In this document: piece by piece, positions 11,391 through 22,094 of the stretch
How the letters are laid out: the number at the start of each line of letters is the position of its first letter
How positions within the stretch are numbered: the stretch's first letter is position 1
NCBI GenBank assembly: GCA_034687125.1
Contig: JAQGBZ010000137.1
Span: forward strand, 89,828 to 153,827
Reading direction: 5' to 3'
Length of the DNA: 64,000 nucleotides
Origin: Neelides folsomi
Taxonomy: Eukaryota; Arthropoda; Collembola; Neelipleona; Neelidae
The notes under the pieces: model-generated
The model's database searches: none
Told to the model about the DNA's origin: nothing
The model's input: only the letters and a program-made list of their open reading frames with translations
Program-made: the position numbers and the translations under genes

Positions 11391-14300
11391 TCACATTGAT
11401 GATTTTTTATCACATCTTTTGGGCATTGAACATTCAACGGAAGCATCATAGTAAAGATCTTTTTCAGTTCTGCAAGCCGTTTCGTCTCCATCAAAAGAGT
11501 TGGTCCATTCGGTTCCTCTGGAGAAATTTTCTCTTTTGAGGACGTGCTCGGCCATCCTCTCAAACTTCTCAAGACTTGTTAAACGCCGTGCTTTGGGACG
11601 TTCTTGTTTATTGTCCAGATACTCTTGTAAAAGCTCTCTTGGTCCTAAGAGAGATTTGAGCTCAATTGGATCTATGACTTTAATTGGGCTTCCTTCATTG
11701 TAGTCTTTGGCTAATTCTTGCATCAAATTGATAACAGCGAATTCAATAAGCTGCTCCTTTGTTTTCAGATTGAGACGAACGAAGTCGTCTTCATCCAAGC
11801 AATTATTTGTTTCCTCTGCTCGTTTATATTCGTCGTAGTAAGGAGCTTCTCTTTTCGTCACTCTTCGAATAAATGGTCCAATGGATGTGGATCTTGTAAT
11901 ATCCCTAAATAATCAAAAAGTGAACAATAAAAATGACATTTTATCCATAAGTAATAAAATCCAATTTAATACCAAATTACCAAATCATTTGGTTGATCAT
12001 ATCTTCAGCAATGTTTTTCCCCAACGGAAAATTTGGTCCAAGAAACAGAGTTCGAGTTTTAGGTTTGAGTTGATCCATAAAGGGTGGATGTACTTTATCG
12101 CTATAAAATTAATATCGTTTATATAATTGAATACTTGATTGAATATTAAATACTTGAGTAAATATTGAATATTACTCTTTAAATATACAAAAAAGCTACT
12201 TTATAAGTATTGAATCAAGAAGTCCGAAAACACTGCCAATGTAGACAGAAACGGATATTACTCGACTAAAAGTTAGAGGTTCATGAGGCTTGACAACTTC
12301 ATTTTTAAGCTTCTGTTCAAAAAGAAAAGATAAATTTAGCATTCATTTGGCTTATTATGTATTTTCGATTTTAAGATTTTATAAACATAATAGTGAAACC
12401 TTAATTGGCTGAACATTAATGGCTTTAAAACTAGCTCTTTGCTTTTTAATTTCAGCTTCGAATCTTTCTTGATCAGCTTTTTTCTTCGCTTCTTGATTCT
12501 CCCACAAAGTAAGATTGTGAAAATATTTTTCTGTCGCAGTGACATTTGACATCATACACCGAATCAAAGTTGAGAAAGTAGTTGAAACGCAACCGGCTTT
12601 CACCACAACCATTACTGATGTTTCTTGCTTATTTACAAAATAAAATTATTTATTTATTATTAAAACAATGTTTATTGTACCAAAGGATTGATGGTTCCAG
12701 ATTCAGGATGAAATTTTATAAACCCATCTCCTTCAAATGATTCTTTGTTCCATTTGAAAGATATTACTTGATTTGATGACATGTTCGTAATAAATATGAT
12801 ACTGTAATTAAACGATTAAAAGATGATGAATAAAAGATAAGATTTTTTATAAGCTATATAAAAAATTATTGTGAGACACACAATAGATACAATATTGTAA
12901 AAAAAAGTTTAAAAATTTTCATTACTTTGTGGCAGAATCACCAGTAGGAATCAAATTGGGAAATACGAGACGATTTGGACTTATTGTAACGAAAACAATT
13001 GGATCAATCAAATGAGACTTCCTGGCCATCATTTCTTCAGTTTTAGAACGAAGAGATATTTGCGGTGATAAAGCTACGGAGCCTTTGATTTTAACTTCTC
13101 TCACCTCTTGATTCGCAAAAATTCTAATAGGCAGCTCGTAATCCATTACTTCTAATGGCGAAAAACGAATTTTCAAAGCAGACCAACTTTTTGAGCCAAC
13201 GACTCCCTTTGGATTAAGGCATGAGAAAACGCTATGTCCGTGATTATTATCTTTTAAATCTTCAAAGGGTGTCATATCTATTTCATAAGGACAATCGACA
13301 TATCCTCCATTGTACATCCAGAAGCTCTATATTAAAATAAATGAACATTTGTAAACGTAAATCAATAATGAAAACGAATATGAAAATAATACTTGAAGGG
13401 GAGGATCCAAATCAGCAAGACCAATTGGATGAAGTAACATTTCTGTACAATGCAAAAGCTCGAGCGATGGTTGTTGATAAGCAAGAGTTGTTCCATACAA
13501 ATCAAACCAAATGAAAATTGCCGGGTTGATTCTTACAAGTACTGATATTTTGTAAGCTCCTTCTTTTTCATATGAATATTGAATGGTTATCTGCTTGCTT
13601 TTCCCTGGCGGAATTGATCCTTTTAATGGGGAAAACTTGAACCATTTGAGATCTTTGTAAGAGTTGTAAGAAGCCGTTGAGCCTGGAAGAGCTGTTTTGG
13701 TCGATTTGACTAAACTCTTTTTCATATTTGGTTTTCGACCATAGTACAGACCATTAAAGTCTTGTTCAATTTTCTTGTTTGTAAATTTTAGAAACCATAG
13801 GACGCTCAGGGCTTTTGGATCATCTGGATGACTTCCATGAAACGTTGGAATTCGCTTTTCTCTTTCACATGTTGAAAGGATCGGAAGCCAATCTTTAGGA
13901 GGAACCTTTTCAATGATGATTAAAAATTACATTTTATCTTGAAATAGTTAAACAATTTGTAATTTCAATGTTAACAAGTAAATACTTGGTGAATGTTGAA
14001 TGTGCCTTCAATATCACTCGTGTTCTTTAGAAGGAAGGAGAAAGTGGCAGGTTCACAATTGATTGGGGCTGGAGGGAAGCGAATTGAAACTGTTTCAACG
14101 ATTGGAACTGTATGTTCAAAACTTGTCTTGTTAAAGGGTGTCAAACACTCATTGAGCCTAAAATGTTAACAAATTACTAAAACTAAACGTCAGTTAAATC
14201 AATGATATTACAACTACAGAATAATAATGTAAAAATCTACCTGTCCAATTCGAACATTGACCAACATTGCTGTACATTCCAAGCTGGATGGCGACCGCTC

Positions 14301-15334
14301 GTCATTATTTCTGTAACCTTAAATATGCAAATTCTAATGTGTTTAGTAATTATTATTCTAGTACATTTTATGGTAATTTAATTAGAAATTGTAAAAATAT
14401 AAAACATTGAATAATTATAGTAGATATTAAGAATTATTATTTTCTTTCGCGAGATCATTTACCTGAAAATGGGGATGCTCTCCTAAATAACAAACATTGA
14501 CGAGTTTACACTGATGAGTCGGAACTTTCTCTAGAAATTTAAGTGAAGCTTCAATAAAGAATTTTTCTATGTTGACTCTATCAGGTCTAACTGTGACACT
14601 AATCTATTGAAAAAATAAAGTTATAAGGCATTTACCTTTCTCATGTTTTATTTTTTAATAGATCAAGATTATTTTAATAATATAAAAAAACCTCTCGTAT
14701 CATTTCAGGATCTAAAATGAATGATGCAGGCTCAATTAGTAAAATGGATTTGTCATAATCGTCTAGCCATTCTTCATGTAAAGCCTGTTAAGTATTAGTA
14801 AAACGATAGCTGAATTATAGGACTCAATATGATTTATATTTTGTATGTAATTTTGTTTAAATTGAATGTTGTTAATTAGATATTTAAAATGACTATGTAT
14901 AAAGATCGATATTAAATCGTATCACCTTTAGAGTCGTTTTAAATTTCAGGTTACTTTTATTGAGAATTTTGAAAGTGTTTGTTGTGGGTTTATACATTTC
15001 TACGAGTTCAAAGTTGAGTTCTGTTCTGTCAGTCTGTTTTGATATAAACACATTAACAAGTATATTATTAGATTTAATTATGATATTATAGTATAAATTA
15101 TAAAGTTATGAAAAAAATAATAAAATGTTTTAAAACCTCAATCCATTCTTCATCCCACTCGTCATTGCTGTTTTCTAACAGGAAAGTTTCAGGCATGATT
15201 AATCCATTCATTAAACTATCATTATTCTCATTATATGAATTTTTGATTTCGGGGTTAATCGCAGCATCTCCTCCTTCGATGAGCTTAAATTCCCTATTTG
15301 GTGATTTGCTTCTGCCCTCATTATCAGTGTCCAT
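11391..15334 (-). CDS. CFAP65: CFAP65 (CCDC108)-like ciliary protein, short form, 13 exons
   Basis: Exons in transcript order: 15334-15137, 15033-14926, 14784-14692, 14603-14463, 14317-14241, 14157-13986, 13905-13393, 13326-12926, 12801-12681, 12627-12400, 12312-12200, 12100-11981, 11904-11391. All junctions are GT-AG and keep phase, giving 932 aa. The protein is a chain of ASH/MSP-type beta-sandwich modules. Residues about 340-395 carry the hallmark FSPLKGSIPPGKSKQITI, and residues 555-605 carry a second module (TNMSSNQVISFKWN, HPESGTINPL). A charged helix follows at about 650-675. CFAP65 proteins share this order and act in the motile-cilium axoneme or sperm tail. Family CFAP65 is about twice as long (human about 1,900 aa), so this would be only its C-terminal half. 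The start codon is followed by an acidic, exon-like N-terminus, and the Ana2 gene lies close upstream, which leaves little room for missing exons. DLEC1 and HYDIN-like proteins are alternatives. Confidence 0.65.
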
Positions 15335-16045
15335 TATAGATTAAAGGTTTAAATACTTTTAAATTAAATTTCAGGAATTTTCATAAAAAGTTTGGATCTA
15401 AAAACGATTGTATGGTCTTAATGGATAATGTCAATACAAATTTATGAATATTATGTATTAATTAATAAAGGTGTTTTTGTGTAAGAATTCTAACGTAACA
15501 CTTTATTACGATTTAATGATAAAACACGTTTTAAAAGTTTACAAGTCTTATGATATCAAAAGCAAAGTTTAAAATATTAAATCGTAAGCATACGACATAC
15601 AAAATCCTACTTATTTATGTAAAATCAGAAATATTCCTATAATTCAACATACAAAAATGGAATAGACGAAAAAGACAAATGGCAATGGAAAGAGATTATT
15701 TAACAAAATATATGTATAATAAATAAGAATGGAATGCAATAATTAAATCGCTCATGGTTAGGAGATGGAAATCAGAACAAGGGTTTTTTAAAGAAATTAA
15801 AGAATAGAAATAAACTTAATTTAAAAAATATTTAGATTGAGATTTTATTAAAGTAAGAAAAAAAACTTTACAAAACCAAGTTTATCAAAAGAACCAAAAA
15901 AGAATTCATAAGTTTTTTAATTACGTATAGGTAATTGGATATTTATTATAAATTAAAACAATCGTGTAAGCGAATTCTTTACTCTATTGGTATATACAAA
16001 TAAGTAATCACTTTCACTTTAATTAATATAGTGCACTAATGCATA
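15335..16045. other. Spacer between two minus-strand genes
   Basis: 711 bp of very AT-rich DNA between the start of the CFAP65-like gene and the stop of Ana2. It should hold the Ana2 3' end and the CFAP65-like promoter. I looked for an RFX X-box, expected for ciliary genes, and saw no convincing match. Confidence 0.5.
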
Positions 16046-17260
16046 TTAAACAAATTTTGGTTGACCTTTAAGAGCCTTAAGATCGAGGAATTTCTCAGGA
16101 GCCTTTTGATTGTTTTGGTATGGGAAATGATTTGGCAATGGGCGATTTTTGTTGTCCTTGACAAGGCCATGTCTTTGGAGATAATGTCTCGTATCAAAAG
16201 ATAAATTGCTAGATGAAAGCCCGTAAAGAGTTTTGTCAGTCTGAACCAATTTCTTTTCTGCAGGAACTTCTTGCTCCTTCGACTCCAAAAGTAAATTTAC
16301 ATTCCCAAGAACATTCCTATAATAAGTAACAGTTGGTTGAACGACGTCTTCTTCTTCATCTGACAACGATTCATATTGGCTCAAGCTTGGTCCAAGTTTG
16401 TCGCTCCCAATTTCGCTATAAATTGAAATTATTTGACATATTTTAATCTGAATAATAATTAAAATAAGACCCAAAATATTTATAATTCTGTTATTTTGAA
16501 TTACCTAAAAAAGCTAGCATTTTCGTTGAGATCTTTCAAATTGATTTTTGAAGAATTATTTGTATAAATGCTCGCTTCTTGGATGGTAGGAAGCTGCAAA
16601 TCTCGGAGGATGGTTGAAATATCTTCACCATTCTCAAGTCGAGAATTTTCTGAGCTTGCCATCTTATTTTTAATCGGATCAAATGGAACTGTCAGAATTT
16701 CTTTTGAATTTAATCTCAACTCATCATGTTTTGCCAAATTAGAAACATCAGTTTGTGTCTCGGCATCAGATTTTGCTTCGGCTTTCGTTTCAGTGTCGTT
16801 GTCAGAATTCTTCGAATTTGTCAAATGTTCTAATTGAAGCACAAGCTTAGTTTGAAGTTCCGTTAATCGTAGAATCTGAACCTCCATCCTTTTCATCGTT
16901 TGACCCTGAGTTTGAAGCAAATCGTACATTTCCTCAACCTTAATTATTTTTCTTGGAGATCCCGTTCCATGTGATGTTGAAAGGAAGCTCAGACTGGGAT
17001 CAAGTACCGATACTTCCGGAACAAGTGGTGCTGGCTTTTCCTATTAAAACAAAACAAAATCAACAACTAAAATTATGGAATTCAAAATGATAATGATGGC
17101 AAAATAATATTATTAACTAAATTGTTATAAGTCAAATTGTTAATTAATAAAAAAAACCAACCATGTTAAAAGGAGTAGGCATTGGAGGAAATGTTAATGG
17201 TGGTCTCGGTTCGTTATTGTTTGGCATATAAGATGAGTCAGAAAGTTTATTTCCAAACAT
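16046..17260 (-). CDS. ana2: Ana2/STIL/SAS-5 centriole duplication factor
   Basis: Exons 17260-17162, 17040-16505 and 16415-16046 join in phase to 334 aa. Ana2/STIL is the scaffold that Plk4 phosphorylates and that recruits SAS-6 to build the centriole cartwheel. Three family landmarks appear in the right order. Near the N-terminus (residues 18-28) is a proline-rich stretch starting PRPPLTFPP, like the PRxxPxP motif that binds Sas-4/CPAP. A central coiled coil lies at about 67-108 (VEEMYDLLQTQGQTMKRMEV onward). The C-terminal STAN motif lies at about 241-297, with TYYRNVLGNVN and SNLSFDTRHYLQRHGL; its serines are the kind phosphorylated by Plk4. The length is close to fly Ana2 (about 420 aa) and far below vertebrate STIL (about 1,290 aa). 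The region between coiled coil and STAN is acidic and serine-rich. Confidence 0.87.
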
Positions 17261-18096
17261 CTTCAACTATAAATAAAAAAATGTAATTTAGTTAATGACA
17301 AATAACGATTATTTACGTGATTATTTATTGTAATAAAAACAAAATATGATTAATAATGCAAAGATTCAATCATTCAATTGCTATCTATTATTACGAATAT
17401 CGCACTTACCAAATATCAAAATATTTCAAGTTCAGAAATTCTTATAACCCACAAAACTTGAACAACGAACAACGCCTCAATACTTTACAACCGATCAACG
17501 AAACAAGTTTAGATTATTTTAACAATTTGCTTTATTGGCAATTGGTAAAAGAATAGTGGCAGTAAAAGCTACTTAAAATAAGTCTATAAATCCCTAGCTA
17601 GTGGCTCTAAGTTCTCTAACCACTTTAATTTAGCGTTTAATCGCTTAAAGGTTCTTTAAGAATACAGATGATAAAGTGCTTTTTTAAATGCTTATTCAAT
17701 TTAATAGTGGGAACAAATTTGAAATTTGCAAAGTTGAGTCAATTGGTGGAACTCTTGACTTGCTCTTTTGCAACATTCCTTGTATCCCCTCAGGCCATTT
17801 CCCTCTCTTTTACTTTTTACCATATTGGCGCATCAGTAGCATTGAATTCCCATCCCCGCTGGCCCACCACACGCCTCAGCTCTACGAATTAAAAGAAAAA
17901 GTGTATTCAGCGTATAAGGATTGGGATCATGTAGATGTAGGGTAGCATTGAGTCAGAAAATAATTAATTCAGCAGATTCTTCGCGAAAGACGATAAAGAA
18001 AAGAAGTCGAGAAGTTCGTTGTCCCAAATTTTGCATCTACACTGATAAGGATTTAACATATAGAGGAAGTATTTGGTCTCTGATTGGAATTGCAAA
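17261..18096. promoter_or_regulatory. Probable shared promoter region of Ana2 and CNPPD1
   Basis: Ana2 (minus) and CNPPD1 (plus) start back to back across 836 bp, so both promoters must lie here unless a 5' non-coding exon sits elsewhere. No TATA box or other motif stands out. An AG acceptor-like site just before the Ana2 ATG (TTTATTTATAG on the minus strand) hints at a 5' UTR intron. Open frames at 17356-17556 and 17668-17945 have no family signal. Confidence 0.4.
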
Positions 18097-19978
18097 ATGT
18101 CTCCATTTGCTCTTCCGATTCCTGATCCTGTACCAGTGGGGACTCCAAAAATGGTAATTTCTCCCACTCGTGCTCGAATATCAGCGAAGAAAACAACGAA
18201 TAAGCGGAACAAATGCAAAAGATCCCAGTTGCAAAAAAGAAATTCACCCAAAACCCCAATTAAGATCGAGATGAACGAAACGAACGCGCGAGAAATCATC
18301 GACAAATTGGACACAGAAGAAATCATTGACGATTTGTTCTTTGAGGATCATAAAGAACTGAGCGAAAAAATGGCCCAATCTTTCTATTTTGCCAATAAAC
18401 TCCCGACAACATCACGACCATCATTTCCTCTTACTGGTAAGGGGTTGCCCTTATTTTTATAATTTTTTTTGAATCTATTGTGATTAAATTAACAAATATA
18501 TTTTCTTTGTATAGTTTTGGCAGTCAACGCCTTTACGAGTGGAACTTTTGGAGTTCAATTCGACTCTCTTGAATTTCTCGATTTGGAGATGGCTTCACAA
18601 GTCGGAATCAACGCTTGTGTTTCTCCAACTGTTTTGATCATGGCCATTGTTTACCTTGAAAGACTTTCGAATCATAATCCTGGATATCTTCGTTCGATAA
18701 AACCTTCTGAATTGTTCGTCGTTTCACTCGTGAGTATTATTCCTTATTGAGCTTAAAAAATTCTAATTCTTACAATTTGTTTACAAAATTCCATTTGTAT
18801 TATATTACCTATTTTCCATATTCTCCTAAAGTTAAGAATATAATATTCATTGTACCTATATAATAATCATTTAGCAAAATTTTATTATATGTTATTGACC
18901 TTATAAGTTTATGAATTTTGTAACTTATCCTCTCCTATTTTTTCAGCTTGTGGCGAGCAAATTCATCCAAGACGATGGAGAAGATTCTGACATTTTCAAT
19001 GATGAATGGGCTTCTTCGGCCAATATGAACCTTAAAGATATTAATAAACTGGAGATTGGGTTTCTGACTGCAATTGTAATTATAATATTAATAATACTTA
19101 CTTATTTGAATAGCTTGATGTCGTTGAATGCCTCGACCAATAAAAAATTCTTAAAAATGTGTGCAATGTAATAATAATTTATTTTAACATTTAATAGGAT
19201 TGGAACGTAAATGTTACAAAAGAAGAATTCCAAGTTGCGTTCGACAACGTTGAACGTAAACTGGCCCTTGAGGAGGCAACTTCTCGAGGATGGTTTACTT
19301 ACGGAGAAATTGATACATTGTCAAAACTTCTTCTTCCAGTTTTTAACGATTATATCCTCAAGGTATATTATTTAACTTTTAATTACAATTTATTATATAA
19401 AATGATTCAAAATTGGGTTCTAACAACTTATTTTATTGAACTTATTTTATTAGGTTGTGTCAGCTGCATGTGTTACTTATACAGCATTCATCGCGACGGT
19501 TTTCAGCTCTGCTATACTCGCTCCATACATTTTTATGGCCACAAAGTCGCTTCTTACAACTCAAATGCATATGGATACAAATGAATTATCTGGAAATTGC
19601 TCGCGACTTTTGTGCGCTCGCCCTCAACAAAACGATTCGTTACCTGGCCTGGGATTGTTCATATCTGGAAGGCTTAAAGATTGGGGTTCTGGGAATTTAT
19701 TTTCCCTTAATAAAAAGAATGTCGAAGAGGATCTATTGTACTTTGAGGAAATGTTTCAAGGACAACTTGATTCGATGTACAGAAACAAAGGAAAGTTGAG
19801 TGAAGCACCACCATTTACCACAGGATTGATTCGAGAACATGAAACTTCAGAATTCCTCGATAACACATTTGACTCACTCAAGAAGAAAGCTTCATTAACA
19901 GTGTTCAAAACAGAGCACAATTTCATAGAGATGAGGAAAAATAGTGGTAAAGTTCAATCACTAATTGCTGCTTATTGA
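18097..19978 (+). CDS. CNPPD1: CNPPD1, cyclin Pas1/PHO80 domain protein
   Basis: Exons 18097-18436, 18515-18729, 18947-19075, 19198-19362 and 19454-19978 join in phase to 457 aa (human CNPPD1 is about 410). The protein is a membrane-anchored, cyclin-box protein of poorly known function. The cyclin fold shows the family signatures in order: ACVSPTVLIMAIVYLERL with NHNPGYL, then LVASKFIQDDGEDSDIFNDEW, then FLTAIDWN, and the GWFTYGEIDTLSKLL block. A hydrophobic segment follows in the last exon (VVSAACVTYTAFIATVF). The FFEDHKELSEKM segment just before the first intron matches the FLPGHQKL region near the N-terminus of the vertebrate protein, so the ATG at 18097 is upstream of all conserved sequence. 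The first 70 residues are basic and not conserved. The last exon adds a long C-terminal tail of about 140 residues with no recognised domain. Confidence 0.93.
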
Positions 19979-20926
19979 AATCGAACCCTTCCTACAAATT
20001 ATGTATTATACTAACAATTAGACATCACTGACATTAAAATTTTTGAATAGCTTATTTAAATTATAAGCATATGTGGAATGTCTAACTCCGTACCTAAGTA
20101 TTAAGAATACGCTAAACTGATACGAAACTGACTAACCTGAACGAAACTATTAAATAAGAGCCAAACTCACTGTAATCTTTAATAATATTTTTTTGTTTAA
20201 AGCATATCACTTTATTCGTTTTTTAAAGAAATGCATGTAATGATAACAAATAACAAAGTACATTTTAATAAGTTAAGAGAAATTATTATAATGAAATAGG
20301 CTATGCTAATCACGAACTTTTTCACGAAAAAACTATTTTGTACCAACTTTAGTTTTTCTTTGTCTATATTATTGTAATACACTACAACTACAACATATTT
20401 ATAATCTATGCTGCACTAAATGTTTAAAATTAAAAATATCAATCTTTTGATATTAAAAAGTAAAATCAAAATTGTATATAATAAATGCCAATTTGAAAAT
20501 GATTGAAATCAATAAGAAAACGTATGATTTGAATTTGATTTATTTCATCATCATTCGCATTAAAATCATTTATATTTTAAATATTTCATTATCTTTTTTA
20601 AATATTTAATATATATGTGATATACATTTAGTGTAAACAATGTCTAAATTCAATCTAATTTGGATCAAGTTACATATATAAAATACTGTCCTACATTTAA
20701 TTCATATATTTCATATATAATATTTGTTAAAAATCTATTTGTTTATAATGTATATATTTGATAAAGTTTTCATTTGTTAAAAAAGATAATACAGTTCAAG
20801 TCAATAGGGAAGTTAAAAAAGTAAAAACATTTAAAAGGTTTGTAAAATTGCGAAAATGGCATTAATAGTAGTTGTGTGTATTCCAAATGGGAATCAGTCT
20901 TTTAGTCGGTTTCGTGGAACATTTAA
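19979..20926. other. Spacer, convergent gene ends
   Basis: Very AT-rich sequence between the stop of CNPPD1 (plus) and the stop of the small secreted-protein gene (minus). It presumably holds both 3' UTRs. No other feature seen. Confidence 0.5.
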
Positions 20927-22094
20927 TTAATGATGTCCTTCAAGTGGTGTAAATTGTTTGTATTGGAACATCTCTGGTCCACCGTAACCGTAAAATAAAG
21001 CGCCTCGCCCACTCCGGTCATATACTGGATATCTGTACTTCGGCCTGCAAAAAATATAAAAAATTGGTAAAAGGTGATTTTGCACATATATGAAGAATCC
21101 AGAATAAGCCTCTTACATTTTCACAGTCATACCTATCCTTAATTCATCCTGTCATATACAAATTACATAGATAGAATAATGATAGATTCATTATTTTTTA
21201 TGATATATGGTAATATGAGTGTGTTATAGAATTTGACATGGTTCATCAAACCTTAATCATAATTACATTTAGTTCTTCTATTGTAGCTTAAAATTAACTC
21301 ATTGTCAGTTGTTATTTAAAAATGAATGATACTTTGAATTCAATACTTTCGTACAAATCCTATTTATTTCACCCTGGGTCGAGATAAGATAATTATTAGT
21401 ATTATTAAAGTTATCTACAGAGGATACCAATTATTATACATTCATACTATTCAAATATCTACAATATAAGGTTTAAATAGTTAAGAACCAGTGAAGAACA
21501 AAGAATGTAAATATTCAAAAAAATGGTTGTAAGATTTGAAATCTACTTCTTACAAACTTACAAACTATTACTTTCAGGCACGATTCGACTTATAATAAGC
21601 TAGTTATATGTGATTGGAAATTTGTGAATGACAAAGTTGTTATTGCTTAATCGAACTTTATAACAATAAAACCAAAACTGACTCTCTATTGACCCAACTC
21701 AATTGCATATTTATCTTTCCTTGAGAACTGATAGGAAACAAGCGAACAAAGGAATTTGTAAAACAAAACGACACTCGCAAAGTTGCAAAAAAGGACGTCT
21801 TACTTTTGATAGTATGGAAATGGGAAGACGAAGCCGAAGCCAAAGGGTCTTTCTAAGCTCTTGGGGCCGCTGCGGTTCGGCGTGCTCAAATAAGCATTTG
21901 AGATGTCACATCGAGAAGAGTCAATGAGTAGACTGGATACCACAATCGTCGAAATCTATAAAAAAAACCACAAATATAATTAAAATCCCATCCTTTGGCT
22001 GATGATTATAAAATCTTTAAAATGGTAAATGGGTATTGTAAGTATTTACAAGGAGTGCGAGCGGAGTGTGCGGCGAGGCGCGTGGAGCCCTCAT
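20927..22094 (-). CDS. Small secreted Tyr/Gly/Pro-rich protein, family unrecognised (104 aa)
   Basis: Three small exons, 22094-22050, 21955-21804 and 21044-20927, join in phase (15 codons; 50 codons plus 2 nt; 1 nt plus 38 codons and TAA). Each junction has a usable GT or AG, and the second exon's acceptor follows a T-rich tract. The N-terminus is a plausible signal peptide split by the first intron: basic MRAPRASPHTP, then a hydrophobic core LALLISTIVVSSLLI. The mature part has an aromatic region (RPFGFGFVFPFPYYQK) and a strongly patterned tail (KYRYPVYDRSGRGALFYGYG, then FQYKQFTPLEGHH). The aromatic/glycine pattern resembles short extracellular or cuticle-associated arthropod proteins, but I cannot name a family. 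No cysteine pairs suggest a toxin-like or EGF fold. The model depends on the phase match at both introns; the last exon is the most certain. Confidence 0.75.

Noticed and set aside
17688-17945. Plus-strand frame just upstream of CNPPD1 that might be its N-terminus
   Set aside because: The FFEDHKELSEKM region already matches the conserved N-terminal part of CNPPD1 downstream of the ATG at 18097, so no upstream coding exon is needed.
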